Shown piece by piece: positions 20,001 to 27,761 of a stretch of 64,000 bases of DNA. Positions within the stretch are counted from its first letter, which is position 1. Every line of letters begins with the position of its first letter. A program made the position numbers and the translations under genes. The stretch is from assembly GCA_008682415.1 (NCBI GenBank), contig VANK01000001.1, forward strand, positions 1,054,001-1,118,000, written 5' to 3'. The notes beneath the pieces are model-generated. The model made no database searches. It had not been told where the DNA came from and saw only the letters and a program-made list of their open reading frames with translations. The DNA comes from Acidobacteria bacterium AB60 (GTDB taxonomy: Bacteria > Acidobacteriota > Terriglobia > Terriglobales > Acidobacteriaceae).

Positions 20001-20196
20001 GAGCATACAAGACAATGGCCGAGGCTTCTCGATGGCTTCTGGAGCGGCATTCGGAGGGAGCCTCGGCTTGATCGGCATCGCAGAACGGGCCGAGGCACTT
20101 GGCGGGCACGCCACAATTGAGTCCACTCAACAGAACGGAACGCGCATCGTCGTTGAAATTACTCGAGCGCGATCTAGCGATCCCCACCAGACTTAA
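17086..20196 (+). CDS. Beta-propeller/Y_Y_Y hybrid-sensor histidine kinase (NarX-like kinase core)
   Basis: The 1036-residue protein has an N-terminal signal or membrane segment. A periplasmic two-component propeller follows, with repeated motifs such as GYLWIGTNKGLVRFDG, GGIWAGTDAGVTHYDG and GTIWISSTEKGVIRYRNG. A Y_Y_Y domain (KFRYRLAGIDEGWVPV, LPPGSYTFSVQAAD) comes next, then one transmembrane helix (MRTLLLLALTSAIAFVIEL). The cytoplasmic part has a HisKA_3 dimerisation domain with the phospho-accepting His in SERKRIAHDLHDGLGQ, and an HATPase_c domain (NILKHSEAS, DNGRGF, GLIGIAERA). No receiver domain is fused. ATG at 17086 is used; TTG at 17080 is an alternative. It forms a pair with the NarL-type regulator 19 bases downstream. 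The ligand is unknown. Confidence 0.92.
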   Translation: MFAKIVRMIRRLKNGLAVGVAALTPVLSSYVLTAAEAKVPSRSSQLLEQSWVVGTENRSHIICALLQTRQGYLWIGTNKGLVRFDGVRFTDFLATKTPGMSRGRTGFAAMWEDSQGGIWAGTDAGVTHYDGQHFTTLTTRDGLPSNSVVRIDGDETGRVWIYTRNGVGCWKEGKLRTIPSELDKQPWTSIITEFPRNGDVFHIGLWRRSGVSGVERFAYGHWRNFPITFQRFMELESIYEDSLHRVWFSIRTEPTIYYEVTPTNSLQTYQGIPQKAFVFFCDRDGFLWLTDHDAHTARWKNGTTYPMPGFRTPYLTHVIQRPNGALWAGTFNTRLFLFRPRLIDAIPMPESQEVGSVLFRQRNGTVWAAGVQLVRFTGNQGTIIAPLGKPNFRGMAGALGEDRYGHLLVGMRNYTGVRVLSANSRTTNLSVPVTSKHSSIVPLPMYSKVTGFVRAILMDAAQDEWFGTTTGLFHAHAGDTERVPVHLPGTEIRCLLEVAPGQLWIGTDKGPAILWDGKLEPFPPGSAWTSGGVSSLVQDQQGTIWISSTEKGVIRYRNGKFRTFDEEDGLPTHVIYSISCDPQHFWLRTDMGLLRIAMDGLLRDTEQKISDLTIAHYDTRDGIPSTEMAPDGNQGVLQFSDGTRWFSSFEGIASILPGVLEGLPSRPHAVIEEHSIDSSDLLVSGPKGIVVTPSQTSLEIHYTALGSFRPEQVKFRYRLAGIDEGWVPVHDRRAAFYTHLPPGSYTFSVQAADGDQSEWDQPAQIAVTVLTPFYKTWWMRTLLLLALTSAIAFVIELRRRQMLEAQRIRQAFIHRLLSSQESERKRIAHDLHDGLGQHLALIRTLALLPRKRKSSQQSDEHPAVESPEPLSSIAEQAAVAIREVEAICYGLRPYQLDRLGLTKAVRSLLRKLEEGNALFLRSSIDDIDGFFPPELEITFYRILQEAISNILKHSEASRAEITVICDGTRLRLSIQDNGRGFSMASGAAFGGSLGLIGIAERAEALGGHATIESTQQNGTRIVVEITRARSSDPHQT

Positions 20197-20215
20197 CAAC
20201 GAATCTTCCTTGAAA

Positions 20216-20890
20216 ATGGCCCCTATGCACTCTCCTCAACCCGAAGCGCCGATTACTGTTTTGATCGCGGATGATCACCCGCTGCTTCGACAGGGATTGC
20301 GCACGGCGATCACAGCCGAGTCTGACCTGCAGGTGATCGCGGAGGCGGCCAATGGCGAAGAAGCATTGCAGCAGATCGTCTCGTTGGCTCCCCATGTTGC
20401 CATCTTGGATATCGACATGCCGCGATGCGACGGCTTCGCGGTAATGCGTGAACTCAACCGGCTGGGATTGACAGTGGGCGTCATTGTTCTGACTCTACAT
20501 ACCGGAACGGATCTACTGGAAGAGGCGCTCGAGATTGGCGTGCGCGGTTATTTCCTGAAGAGCTCTGCGGCCATCGACATTGCAGAGGGGATCCGGCGAG
20601 TAGCCAACGGGGATAGTTACTTCAGTCGCGAGGTGCAGCAGCTGCTGCGCGAGGGAACTGTCCGGCAGCCGATCCCCGCCGAACTCGCGGGCCTGACGCC
20701 GGTAGAGGTGCGCCTCGTACAACAGATTGCAAGCGGCAAAACGTCTCGTGAGATTGCAGCTTTCCTCAACTTGAGCGCAAGAACCATTGAGAACTACCGA
20801 ACCGCCATTTGCGGCAAGTTGAACCTGACCGGGCCGAATGCACTGCTGCGATATGCCCTCAGCAAACGGGCCGCGCTGCGGCGTCTGTGA
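20216..20890 (+). CDS. NarL/FixJ-type response regulator
   Basis: The 224-residue protein has an N-terminal receiver domain (LIADDHPLLRQG acidic pocket, phospho-Asp in AILDIDMP, conserved Lys in FLKSSA) and a C-terminal LuxR-type helix-turn-helix (LTPVEVRLVQQIASGKTSRE, then LNLSARTIENYRTAI). It begins 19 bases after the histidine kinase stop and is its obvious partner. ATG at 20216 is chosen because the receiver begins about 15 residues later; a second ATG at 20225 would also serve. The adjacent downstream choice-of-anchor protein is a plausible target, but this is only inferred from position. Confidence 0.92.
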   Translation: MAPMHSPQPEAPITVLIADDHPLLRQGLRTAITAESDLQVIAEAANGEEALQQIVSLAPHVAILDIDMPRCDGFAVMRELNRLGLTVGVIVLTLHTGTDLLEEALEIGVRGYFLKSSAAIDIAEGIRRVANGDSYFSREVQQLLREGTVRQPIPAELAGLTPVEVRLVQQIASGKTSREIAAFLNLSARTIENYRTAICGKLNLTGPNALLRYALSKRAALRRL

Positions 20891-21016
20891 AACAGCTCGG
20901 GTTACTCACAATACTAACGAATAACGCGTCCTGCGAAGATTTCGTGTAGCCCTACTCTATCCTTCATCCCCGCCATCTCTTAACCTCTCAACTGCACCGC
21001 TTCAGGGGGGTTCAGC

Positions 21017-23455
21017 ATGTTGCACTTTTCGTCGCGCGCAGTCGTCAACAAGCGCGCTCCTATCGTTGGCGTCGGCTTGACTCTGTTATTCGCCGCCCCA
21101 CTCACCTTCGCACAGACGAGCATCGCCGTAAACGACACCGCGCAGGGTCCGACTATGCAGAACCCAGCCGGGACCGGTGACGCATCCTGCACGCTAGGCG
21201 ATGCCATCCTGACTGCGAACTCGTTAGCGCTCAATGGTACAGCAGTTGGTGGATGCCAACCCGTCGGCAGCGGTACGCCGTACACCGTCGAACTGACACC
21301 TCAAACCTATTCGCTCCCGAACTCACACAACTATTGGTACGGGCCGAATGCTCTGCCGCCGATCGCCACGACCATCGTCATCGAAGGGAATGGCGCTATA
21401 TTGCAGATTCCCGCAAATGATCAGAACAACAATCCCATAAGCGGCCTGCGCTTCTTCTACGTGGGCGCAGACCCGAACGCGCCGGCCACGCTTGGTTTTG
21501 TCACTCCCGGCGCCGGCAACCTCACGTTGCAAAATTTGACCCTCGCGGGCGGAAGACAGGTAGGCGGTAACGGCGGCTTCCCTGCTGGTGGTGGCGCGGG
21601 AATGGGGGGCGCCATTTTTAGCCAGGGCATACTGCGGGTGGTGAATACAACAATGGAAAATAACATCGCCACGGGTGGGCTTTCCGATTCAAGTTATGCA
21701 GGCGAAGGCGCGGGCGGCGGCGGAATGGGCCAGCATGGCAACCAGCTCGGTTGGGGTGGCGGCTTTGGAGGGACATTGACCAGCTCTGTTGGCGGCCCGT
21801 TTACGGCTCTTAGCAAAGGAGCCCCCGGAAAACTTCCTAATTGGAGCGGCGGAGGAGCGGGTTTCGGGCTCACTGACAACGGAAACTCGAACGGAACGGG
21901 GGGCGGCGCTCCCGATGGCTTGGGCGGCCAGGGATCGCCCACAGGCAAAGCCGGTCATGGAAGCGGGGCTGGTGCCATTTATTATGGTCAGAATTCCGAC
22001 GGATATGGCGGCGACTTCGGCGCCGGCGGACGCTATCCCGGTGGCGGCGGCGTTGGCGGAGGCGGGGGTATCAGTTACGATCCTGACGGGGTTGTCACAC
22101 AAGTGGGGGGCGGCGGCTTCGGGGGCGGCAGCGGCGGCGGCTACGAAATCTCTAACGGAGCCGGATTCGGAGGTGGCTGGGCCTGTCAGGTGACCTGCTC
22201 CAACACTTACACCAGCTACGGAGGTTCTGCCTTCGGGGCCGGCGCCGGTATGGGCGGAGCGATCTTTAATCACGGCGGCAGCCTGACCGTGCTCAACAGC
22301 ACTCTGAGCGGTAACTCGGCAACGGGCGGAGCAGGAACCGGCGGTTCTGGTGGCGCCGGCTTCGGCGGGGCTATCTTCAACCTGAACGGCACAGTTTCGA
22401 TCAGCTTCAGTACATTAGACGCGAATTCCGTCACGGCGGGCAGCGGTGGAAGCGGTGCCTCCGGCGGAGCTGTCTACAGCGTTGGCTATAACCTCCTCAC
22501 AGGGCAAGCGGCAGCGCTCCAGATTGATAACAGCATTCTGGCCGATACCACCGGTGGGCCGGATCTCGCGAGCGATCAGCCGTCCAATGTGGCTTCGGCC
22601 GCGGGCGGCGGTCAGAACGTGGCCACTGCTTCGGTCACGTTCACGGGCGCAAATATCGTGATGAATGCTGCCTACACCGGAAACGGCGCCGTCAATGGTC
22701 CGGCTCCTCTCATGACCTCTCCGCAGGTCGCTCCGCTGCAACTCAATGCGCCAGGGCTCACGCAGACCATGGCAATCGCCTCTACGAGTCCCGCCTTCCA
22801 GGCCGCGCCCTGTGACCCGAACGTAACGACCGACCAGCGCGGTGTCACGCGCCCCCAACCAGGTACGACCGCCTGCGATATCGGCGCATACGAACTTCGC
22901 CTGCAGAGTATTACCTTCAACGCAATTTCGCAACAGGTGGTCGGCGCCAAAGTTACTCTGAGCGCGACGACCAGTTCGAGTCTTCCGGTGACGTTTATAT
23001 CGTTGACTCCGAACGTATGCTCGGTCAGCGGAAACTTGGCGACGGCGCTGCAGATCGGGACCTGCATGATCCAGGCCAGCCAAGCGGGAAATAGCGACTA
23101 TGCTCCGGCCCAGCCGGTGACCCAAGGCTTCAGCGTTGTTGCGGCTCCAAACTTCTCGATCAAGGCGCTGCCGCCTGCCGAAACGGTGTACCGCGGCAAC
23201 ATTGCCGGCTTTGTGCTGGAACTCGATTCGATCAACGGCTTTTCGGGAAACGTCAAGCTAAGTTGTTCGGGGGGCCCGTCCGGATCTGTTTGCGCCGATC
23301 TGCCTCAAACCGTTTCCTTATTGAGCGGCAAAGCCTATGCCGTGTCGGGCCTCTTCTTCCCTAAGACCGCCAAGGCCGGAACCTACACCATCATGTTCAC
23401 CGGTGTGTCGGGATCACTAAGGAATTCAATCACAGCAACCTTCACAGTGAAATAG
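21017..23455 (+). CDS. Secreted glycine-rich choice-of-anchor / beta-helix protein
   Basis: The 812-residue protein has a clear signal peptide (hydrophobic VGVGLTLLFAAPLTFAQ). A beta-helix repeat region follows with typical strings (LTLQNLTLAGG, GGAIFSQGILRVVNTTMEN, GGAIFNHGGSLTVLNSTLS). Between about residues 195 and 410 it is very rich in glycine (runs such as GGGGFGGGSGGG). The choice-of-anchor Q hallmark CDIGAYEL lies near residue 628, followed by an Ig-like domain and a C-terminal domain resembling those of acidobacterial secreted proteins. The start has a strong G-rich ribosome site (AGGGGGGTTCAGC). It is probably a surface or extracellular structural or adhesive protein. A truncated relative lies at 15851-16637 on the other side of the histidine kinase pair. 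Confidence 0.88.
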   Translation: MLHFSSRAVVNKRAPIVGVGLTLLFAAPLTFAQTSIAVNDTAQGPTMQNPAGTGDASCTLGDAILTANSLALNGTAVGGCQPVGSGTPYTVELTPQTYSLPNSHNYWYGPNALPPIATTIVIEGNGAILQIPANDQNNNPISGLRFFYVGADPNAPATLGFVTPGAGNLTLQNLTLAGGRQVGGNGGFPAGGGAGMGGAIFSQGILRVVNTTMENNIATGGLSDSSYAGEGAGGGGMGQHGNQLGWGGGFGGTLTSSVGGPFTALSKGAPGKLPNWSGGGAGFGLTDNGNSNGTGGGAPDGLGGQGSPTGKAGHGSGAGAIYYGQNSDGYGGDFGAGGRYPGGGGVGGGGGISYDPDGVVTQVGGGGFGGGSGGGYEISNGAGFGGGWACQVTCSNTYTSYGGSAFGAGAGMGGAIFNHGGSLTVLNSTLSGNSATGGAGTGGSGGAGFGGAIFNLNGTVSISFSTLDANSVTAGSGGSGASGGAVYSVGYNLLTGQAAALQIDNSILADTTGGPDLASDQPSNVASAAGGGQNVATASVTFTGANIVMNAAYTGNGAVNGPAPLMTSPQVAPLQLNAPGLTQTMAIASTSPAFQAAPCDPNVTTDQRGVTRPQPGTTACDIGAYELRLQSITFNAISQQVVGAKVTLSATTSSSLPVTFISLTPNVCSVSGNLATALQIGTCMIQASQAGNSDYAPAQPVTQGFSVVAAPNFSIKALPPAETVYRGNIAGFVLELDSINGFSGNVKLSCSGGPSGSVCADLPQTVSLLSGKAYAVSGLFFPKTAKAGTYTIMFTGVSGSLRNSITATFTVK

Positions 23456-23850
23456 GATGGTTCACCACACAATGGCGCGGACGAAGTTGTCTGCGCCATT
23501 TCCAGTTAATGAGTATTGCGCCCGGTGGAAATCGACAGGCGCCGCCGAGACAAACAGGACCACCTCCAATGTTGTTTTGGAAGCCAGAGTAACCCCACAT
23601 TGTTGATCATCAGTTGGGCCCAACGCGGCTTTGCTTAGTCGTCTGCTCTTGATCTCAGGCACGAGTGGCATTTTAGCTGAAGGATGGATTGGGCTGGAGA
23701 CTTTCGCGACAAACGCACCTCTCCTCAAAAAAGCCCGATAGCTGAACTTGAGAAGTGGCTATCGGGCGCGGAGAGCACTACTTGTAGAAGTGCTTGAAAG
23801 CATAGCACACCATCATTCGCACCAACTCAACCAATCTGCGAGCAGTCTGA
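23456..23850. other. Convergent intergenic region
   Basis: About 400 bases between the choice-of-anchor gene and the zinc-ribbon gene. It holds one strong intrinsic terminator (23727-23767). An open frame at 23462-23728 on the minus strand overlaps the terminator's U-tract side and shows no recognisable domain. Confidence 0.55.
23727..23767 (-). terminator. Intrinsic terminator of the zinc-ribbon gene
   Basis: A perfect 10-bp stem GCCCGATAGC/GCTATCGGGC (23733-23742 and 23758-23767) is followed on the minus strand by TTTTTTGAGG. It lies about 85 bases past the stop of the minus-strand gene ending at 23851. Confidence 0.85.
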
Positions 23851-24258
23851 TCAGGGCCGCGAGGACGACTCGATATAGATAGTTTTGCATCTTTGGCAAT
23901 GTCGCCCAGTGCCAGCGGGATACTGCTGTTGGGCAGTCAAATAATGCAATTCCCGATCTTGCTCATAGCACCTGACACAGTAGGGTCCGTCATCCGCAAC
24001 AAAATAGTAGTTGACCCGTCCGACGTGTCGAATGAGAGGCTTGGGCGCTTGGCTGGCTGTGCGCACACGCCGCAAATCTGCGTTCTCATTGACTAGATTG
24101 ACAACGATTGTACGCAACTCCTCGAAGTCGTCAGCAACCCTTTCATAGCTCTGTTTCAGAATGTTGTCTTTGGACAACATGACTCGGTGTCGGAAGTTTT
24201 GGACGGTCATTCCCGCTCTGGCCAGCACATGCAAAGCCCTTTCTGTTGTCGTTGCCAT
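23851..24258 (-). CDS. Zinc-ribbon protein of unknown function
   Basis: The 135-residue protein has a helical N-terminal half (MATTTERALHVLARAGM, YERVADDFEELRTIVVNLVN) and a C-terminal zinc ribbon built from two CxxC pairs (CVRCYEQ and HCQRCKTIY). The layout suggests a DNA- or protein-binding adaptor, but no function is known. ATG at 24258 is preferred over an upstream in-frame start because it begins at the helical domain. It sits next to a 68-residue basic protein on the same strand and ends before a good terminator. Confidence 0.7.
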   Translation of the reverse strand: MATTTERALHVLARAGMTVQNFRHRVMLSKDNILKQSYERVADDFEELRTIVVNLVNENADLRRVRTASQAPKPLIRHVGRVNYYFVADDGPYCVRCYEQDRELHYLTAQQQYPAGTGRHCQRCKTIYIESSSRP

Positions 24259-24281
24259 GCGCGAAGCATAGCACTCCTGCA

Positions 24282-24488
24282 CTACTTGCCTTCATTCCTC
24301 TGTGCAGCCCAACGTTTCCGCTGCGCCTCTGCAATCCGCTTTCGAGCGGCTGCACTCATTCTGCGCTTCGTGGCTTTCTTTGGGGCAGGCGGGCGAGCAG
24401 TTTCTGCGAGCAAGGTTCGTACCCACTGTAGGCGATCTATTTCGGCGTCGATGCTGGAAACAATCTGGTCTAGGCTCAAGGCGAGCAT
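24282..24488 (-). CDS. 68-residue protein with basic KRRMSAAARKRIAEAQ-type motif
   Basis: The small protein starts with a helical segment (MLALSLDQIVSSIDAEIDRL) and ends with a lysine/arginine-rich helix (RRMSAAARKRIAEAQRKRW). The second motif recurs at the ends of many acidobacterial and planctomycete small proteins and resembles short nucleic-acid-binding basic helices; a DNA-binding role is inferred only. It lies 23 bases upstream of the zinc-ribbon gene, so the two may be co-transcribed. The frame is intact and the start ATG is at 24488. Confidence 0.7.
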   Translation of the reverse strand: MLALSLDQIVSSIDAEIDRLQWVRTLLAETARPPAPKKATKRRMSAAARKRIAEAQRKRWAAQRNEGK

Positions 24489-24533
24489 TGTAACGGAGTT
24501 TGACGGGTTAGGGACACGACAGGACCCGCTTCG

Positions 24534-24746
24534 TTACTGCGGTTGCTCGTCCTCGTAACCGTCGTTGCTGTGAAACGGCTGATCGGTTTTGGGTAGTAAA
24601 GACTGGAAGGAGACATTTTCCATTAACTCGTTTGTGCCGTCGCATCGCACGTCAACGACGCCAAGGTTGAGGTCGATCCTGACGACCGTGCAAAAGCCGT
24701 CCATTCCTTTAACGCAGACACGTTCACCGGCAAGGGGAATGTGCAT
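24534..24746 (-). CDS. 70-residue SH3-like beta protein, function unknown
   Basis: The protein (MHIPLAGERVCVKGMDGFCT, then VVRIDLNLGVVDVRCDG) looks like a small beta-barrel and ends with an acidic tail. ATG at 24746 follows a purine-rich AAAAGGTGG. It is part of a run of small same-strand genes, 45 bases from the next. No family is recognised with certainty; the compact size and low-complexity-free sequence support a real gene. Confidence 0.5.
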   Translation of the reverse strand: MHIPLAGERVCVKGMDGFCTVVRIDLNLGVVDVRCDGTNELMENVSFQSLLPKTDQPFHSNDGYEDEQPQ

Positions 24747-24805
24747 GACCACCTTTTCTCAGACTTCTCACGGCCTGTCTTCATCGTTTTTACTTTTTAC
24801 TCAAC

Positions 24806-25240
24806 TCACCCATTTTGCGTCGTCGCTTGTTGTGGGGCGGCTTCATCGCGTACCTGCTCCCGCTGGCGGCGGAGATCCTTGGGTGCTGCGATGGTCGCGG
24901 CAGTCATCCGAACAAGCGTCGCAAGGTCAGCAAGCCAGACTTTTGGGTGCGTGAGCGGCTGCACCTCCAGGTCCCATGCTCGTTGAATTCGATGATGTGT
25001 GGACGCGCTGAACAGGACTATAGGCGCTGTGGCGTACATCGCAGCAATCGCGATTGCACCCTCTGAAGGACAGTCTTCTTCCTCGGAGATACAAATAACT
25101 TGTGCCTTGCGGCCTAGTCGGAGAGCAGACGCGAAATCAGTCAGCGTCGTGCACTGCTCCACTTCATAACCAGCGGCACGAAGCACCTGAGCCCGGTGAA
25201 GAGTGTCGGGTCCAAAATGCAATACGCGAGCAGGAGCCAT
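24806..25240 (-). CDS. Pseudo-receiver (response-regulator-like) protein A
   Basis: From the ATG at 25240 the 144-residue protein reads as a divergent receiver-like alpha/beta domain: VLHFGPDTLHRAQVLRAAGY, then QVICISEEEDCPSEGAIAIA and APIVLFSAS. The usual Asp-Asp pocket at the first strand is missing and the central strand ends ISEEED rather than a clean phospho-Asp, so phosphorylation is doubtful. It is a paralogue of the protein at 25662-26141, sharing RARVLR-AGYEV, VCISEE and the closing PRVWL(A/D)(D/E)LA pattern. Probably a regulatory domain used without phosphorylation. Confidence 0.65.
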   Translation of the reverse strand: MAPARVLHFGPDTLHRAQVLRAAGYEVEQCTTLTDFASALRLGRKAQVICISEEEDCPSEGAIAIAAMYATAPIVLFSASTHHRIQRAWDLEVQPLTHPKVWLADLATLVRMTAATIAAPKDLRRQREQVRDEAAPQQATTQNG

Positions 25241-25661
25241 TGCGGAAACCCTCTGAATGATGTCAAAAGTGCGAATCACAAAGGGAAATGGGGATGGGCC
25301 AGTTACACCGATTATGGCAACATCGCGGCTCAAAATGCAATACTGTCCTGCTTGCGAGAACTGGAACTGATTTAGGCAAGTTTGCGGAACCATTGAGGGC
25401 AGGATAGAAAAAAGAAGGGGGAGGAAAGAAGATGCAGAGTTAATGCAGTATCGGGCCACGTGGGCTCGATTGCAACCATGAAATTCAATCATGAACGCAG
25501 TTTCGCGTTATACCGTCTGCCAGCGGGCAATTTTGCTTGTCTGCTCTCTAATTGCTAAAAAGGTTTGCACCGGTGCGCAAACTGAGCTTTGTGTTGTGTA
25601 GGTATGTTCATTGGAATTCAGCCTACTACCACTATTGATCAGGTAGTAACGGGGTAGAATC
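25241..25661. other. Spacer between two pseudo-receiver genes
   Basis: About 420 bases. One near-palindrome, GTTTGCACCGGTGCGCAAAC (about 25563-25582), has a perfect CACCGGTG core and could be a regulator site. No gene is recognised; the upstream extension of the neighbouring frame lacks domain features. Confidence 0.4.
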
Positions 25662-26141
25662 CTAGTTCTGCCGCTGCTCGCGTTGACGCTTGATTTCCAT
25701 TCGCAGCTTGGCGCTCTGCACCCTGGTTTGCTCGGACTCGGCTCGCAATTGCCGCGATTGCTCCTGAATTCTTTGCGACGCGGCACAGTTTGCCCGGGTG
25801 AGCGCAATCAGGTCAGCTAGTTCATCCAGCCATACCCGAGGCTGCGTAAACGCCGGTACCACCAGCCCGACGTTCTGGGGCGGGGAGAATGGAACCACCT
25901 CACAGAACTGAACGATGGGTGCCGCCGAAAGAGCGTGGACGATGGCTACAGCTTTTTCTGCGTCTGGTTCCTCGCTGATGCAGACGACATCGGCATTTTG
26001 TCCCGCTTTGAACCACTCCACCATCTCTGGCACAGTTCTGCATTCGTCCACTTCGTAACCGGCCCCACGCAGAACGCGTGCGCGGAAGCAGGTATCGACA
26101 CCGAAGTAGAGAGCGTGGGCGGCTGCCATTTGGGACTCCAT
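25662..26141 (-). CDS. Pseudo-receiver protein B with C-terminal coiled coil
   Basis: The 159-residue protein (ATG at 26141) has a receiver-like domain (ALYFGVDTCFRARVLRGAGY, ADVVCISEEPDAEKAVAIV, APIVQFCEV) and a charged C-terminal helix likely to form a coiled coil (RIQEQSRQLRAESEQTRV). As in its paralogue at 24806-25240, the acidic pocket of true receivers is lost. The paralogous pair on the same strand about 420 bases apart suggests a local duplication with divergence. The partner and signal are unknown. Confidence 0.65.
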   Translation of the reverse strand: MESQMAAAHALYFGVDTCFRARVLRGAGYEVDECRTVPEMVEWFKAGQNADVVCISEEPDAEKAVAIVHALSAAPIVQFCEVVPFSPPQNVGLVVPAFTQPRVWLDELADLIALTRANCAASQRIQEQSRQLRAESEQTRVQSAKLRMEIKRQREQRQN

Positions 26142-26308
26142 TTTGAGCGATTGTGCTGCCAACATTGTCCTTCAGGGCAACCATTTTCGGCAACTATGGT
26201 TTTCCCCAGTGGGTGTTGAATTTCAGTGGCTTTTGTATATTCGGATTTTTTATCCCACAAACCTCCCAGCTGTGAACACCTCGCATCAACTTCCTCAGAG
26301 AGGTTCAC

Positions 26309-26497
26309 ATGACTCTCAGGTCCGCTGGAGACACGCTCGATTCATATCGCGACCTTTTGTGGAAATTAGAGCTGCGTCGAGACACGGCTTGGGACTCGGT
26401 CGAATACGACGACCTGAAGAGAATCCTTTGGAAGCGAGTGGCCGAACTCGAAGCCGAATATGCGTTGCAGCACAGAATTGAGCGCACGGCAGCCTGA
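26309..26497 (+). CDS. 62-residue helical protein
   Basis: A short intact frame (MTLRSAGDTLDSYRDLLWKL, then KRVAELEAEYALQHRIERT), helical and charged, preceded by an AGAGAGG ribosome-like stretch about seven bases before the ATG. It resembles the other small helical proteins in this island in size and composition, though not closely in sequence. The function is unknown. Confidence 0.55.
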   Translation: MTLRSAGDTLDSYRDLLWKLELRRDTAWDSVEYDDLKRILWKRVAELEAEYALQHRIERTAA

Positions 26498-26588
26498 CAT
26501 GACTCAGGTTCCGAAGCGGGCAACCTTAGGCTTGGCCTATTAGGAGAGCAGACGCGCTTCGCTGCGGAAACAATGCGGCATTCTGCGG

Positions 26589-27194
26589 TCATTTCTTTTT
26601 AGGGGTGCGACCTCGCAAAAAGCGAACCTCGGTTCCGCAATGTAGGCACTCTGCGCTGGACAGCTCATCTGAATTCTCAGGTTGCGGGCACGAAAAGGAC
26701 CGCAGACACTCCTGACATGTCAAAACCAAGTAGCCCGTGTCAGTTGTAGGTGTCCAGACCGGAGCGATATCCGACTTCACAATCGAAGGTCGCATCGGCG
26801 ATAGCCTCAACAGCTCTAGCACCTTGGCGAGAAGCTGCTCTGGCCGGTATCCCCCCTTTTGAAGGAACGCATCGGCGAGCAAACCAATCGGGCCCTCAGC
26901 ATGAAATTCCCCGCTGATCGCAATCACCGGGATTTGAGGGAAGCGTCGCCTAACGATGGAGAGCAGCTCGAATCCGCTCATGTTCGGCATGCGAAGGTCC
27001 GAGATTATCAAATCAGGGAGAGCATAACGCAAATTGACGAGCGCGGCGAAACCATCCTCGCTTGTGCGTACCTCGTAGCCTTGACTGGCGAGAATGAGCG
27101 CAGCGGTTTCTCTGATGATGGGATCATCGTCTACGACCAGAATCCTGTATTTGAACTCCTGTCGAGCCACGTGGCCCTGCCCTCCGTCTTCCAT
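26589..27194 (-). CDS. Response regulator with C-terminal zinc ribbon
   Basis: The 201-residue protein has a complete receiver domain: acidic pocket in RILVVDDDPII, phospho-Asp in LIISDLRMPNMSG, conserved Thr/Ser in VIAISGE, Lys in FLQKGG. Instead of a DNA-binding output domain it ends in a zinc-ribbon-like segment with paired cysteines (LTCQECLRSFSC and AECLHCGTEV). It could signal through protein interaction or bind nucleic acid through the ribbon. The start ATG at 27194 lies inside the right copy of the inverted duplication, so the first 33 codons exist twice in this window. Confidence 0.85.
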   Translation of the reverse strand: MEDGGQGHVARQEFKYRILVVDDDPIIRETAALILASQGYEVRTSEDGFAALVNLRYALPDLIISDLRMPNMSGFELLSIVRRRFPQIPVIAISGEFHAEGPIGLLADAFLQKGGYRPEQLLAKVLELLRLSPMRPSIVKSDIAPVWTPTTDTGYLVLTCQECLRSFSCPQPENSDELSSAECLHCGTEVRFLRGRTPKKK

Positions 27195-27553
27195 GAAGAA
27201 AATGCGCGTTACAAGACTCTCAGCCCATCTCAGCTTGTTCGAGTCCTGAGCATGAGCTTTTCGGACCCATCCGGAAATGAAATCACAGCGATGCTGAAAG
27301 TGTTACGAAAGCTGCCATTTTCTGAAGATACCACCGCGCTTGAGATCAGTAGTCTCGCCCGGAACATCTGCTGCGTCTTACGGGGAACGGTCTTCCTAGA
27401 GGCAAAAAGACGAGGCAGCGGCATCTAGCGTGGCACCAAGACTGACATCCTCCGACGAGGCTCGCGATTTGATTTGGTTAGCAATATAGCAGACTGTGCG
27501 CCGCTGTGACTGCCCTCCACGATGCCGAAGAATACGGGCCGGTATGGGTATCT
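27096..27553 (-). repeat. Right copy of the inverted duplication
   Basis: Inverted relative to 15368-15852. It covers the response regulator start, its upstream region, and an outer part ending with the GATACCCATACCGGCCCG landmark. Because the regulator gene here is intact, this copy is probably the original and the left copy the derived one; this is inference. Confidence 0.85.
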
Positions 27554-27761
27554 TCCGGCCCTGCATTCGTTGGGCGGTGCGCAATCGGGGGAGGGGGCGC
27601 ACCTGTCGACCACTGGCGTGGGACAAAAATGTGATGCTGGGGTGCGTCGGGAAAGATGCTCCGTGGAGCACCCACCGAAGCCTCAAAGGAGCACCCACCG
27701 AAGCCTCAAAGCCGCGGCTCAGCAGCATCCTTGCGAGCCTTCAAGGCTATACTGCTTATCC
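27195..27761. other. Promoter-side region of the zinc-ribbon response regulator
   Basis: About 570 bases mostly made of the right inverted-duplication copy, then the short tandem repeat at 27666-27711. Both strands have open frames across the duplication, but neither shows a family domain. Confidence 0.45.
27666..27711. repeat. Two perfect tandem copies of a 23-bp unit
   Basis: Units at 27666-27688 and 27689-27711, each beginning GAGCACCCACCG and ending CCTCAAAG, directly upstream of the small coiled-coil gene. The role is unknown. Confidence 0.85.

Noticed and set aside
21700..22150. Glycine-rich repeats initially considered a separate tandem repeat locus
   Set aside because: They are in-frame low-complexity coding sequence of the choice-of-anchor protein, with no fixed DNA period.
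23462..23728. 88-codon minus-strand frame
   Set aside because: It begins at the U-tract of a strong intrinsic terminator and has no domain or ribosome site.
27478..27680. Open frames around the GATACCCATACCGGCCCG landmark
   Set aside because: They appear in both duplication copies in several frames without consistent coding potential; more likely a noncoding repeat.
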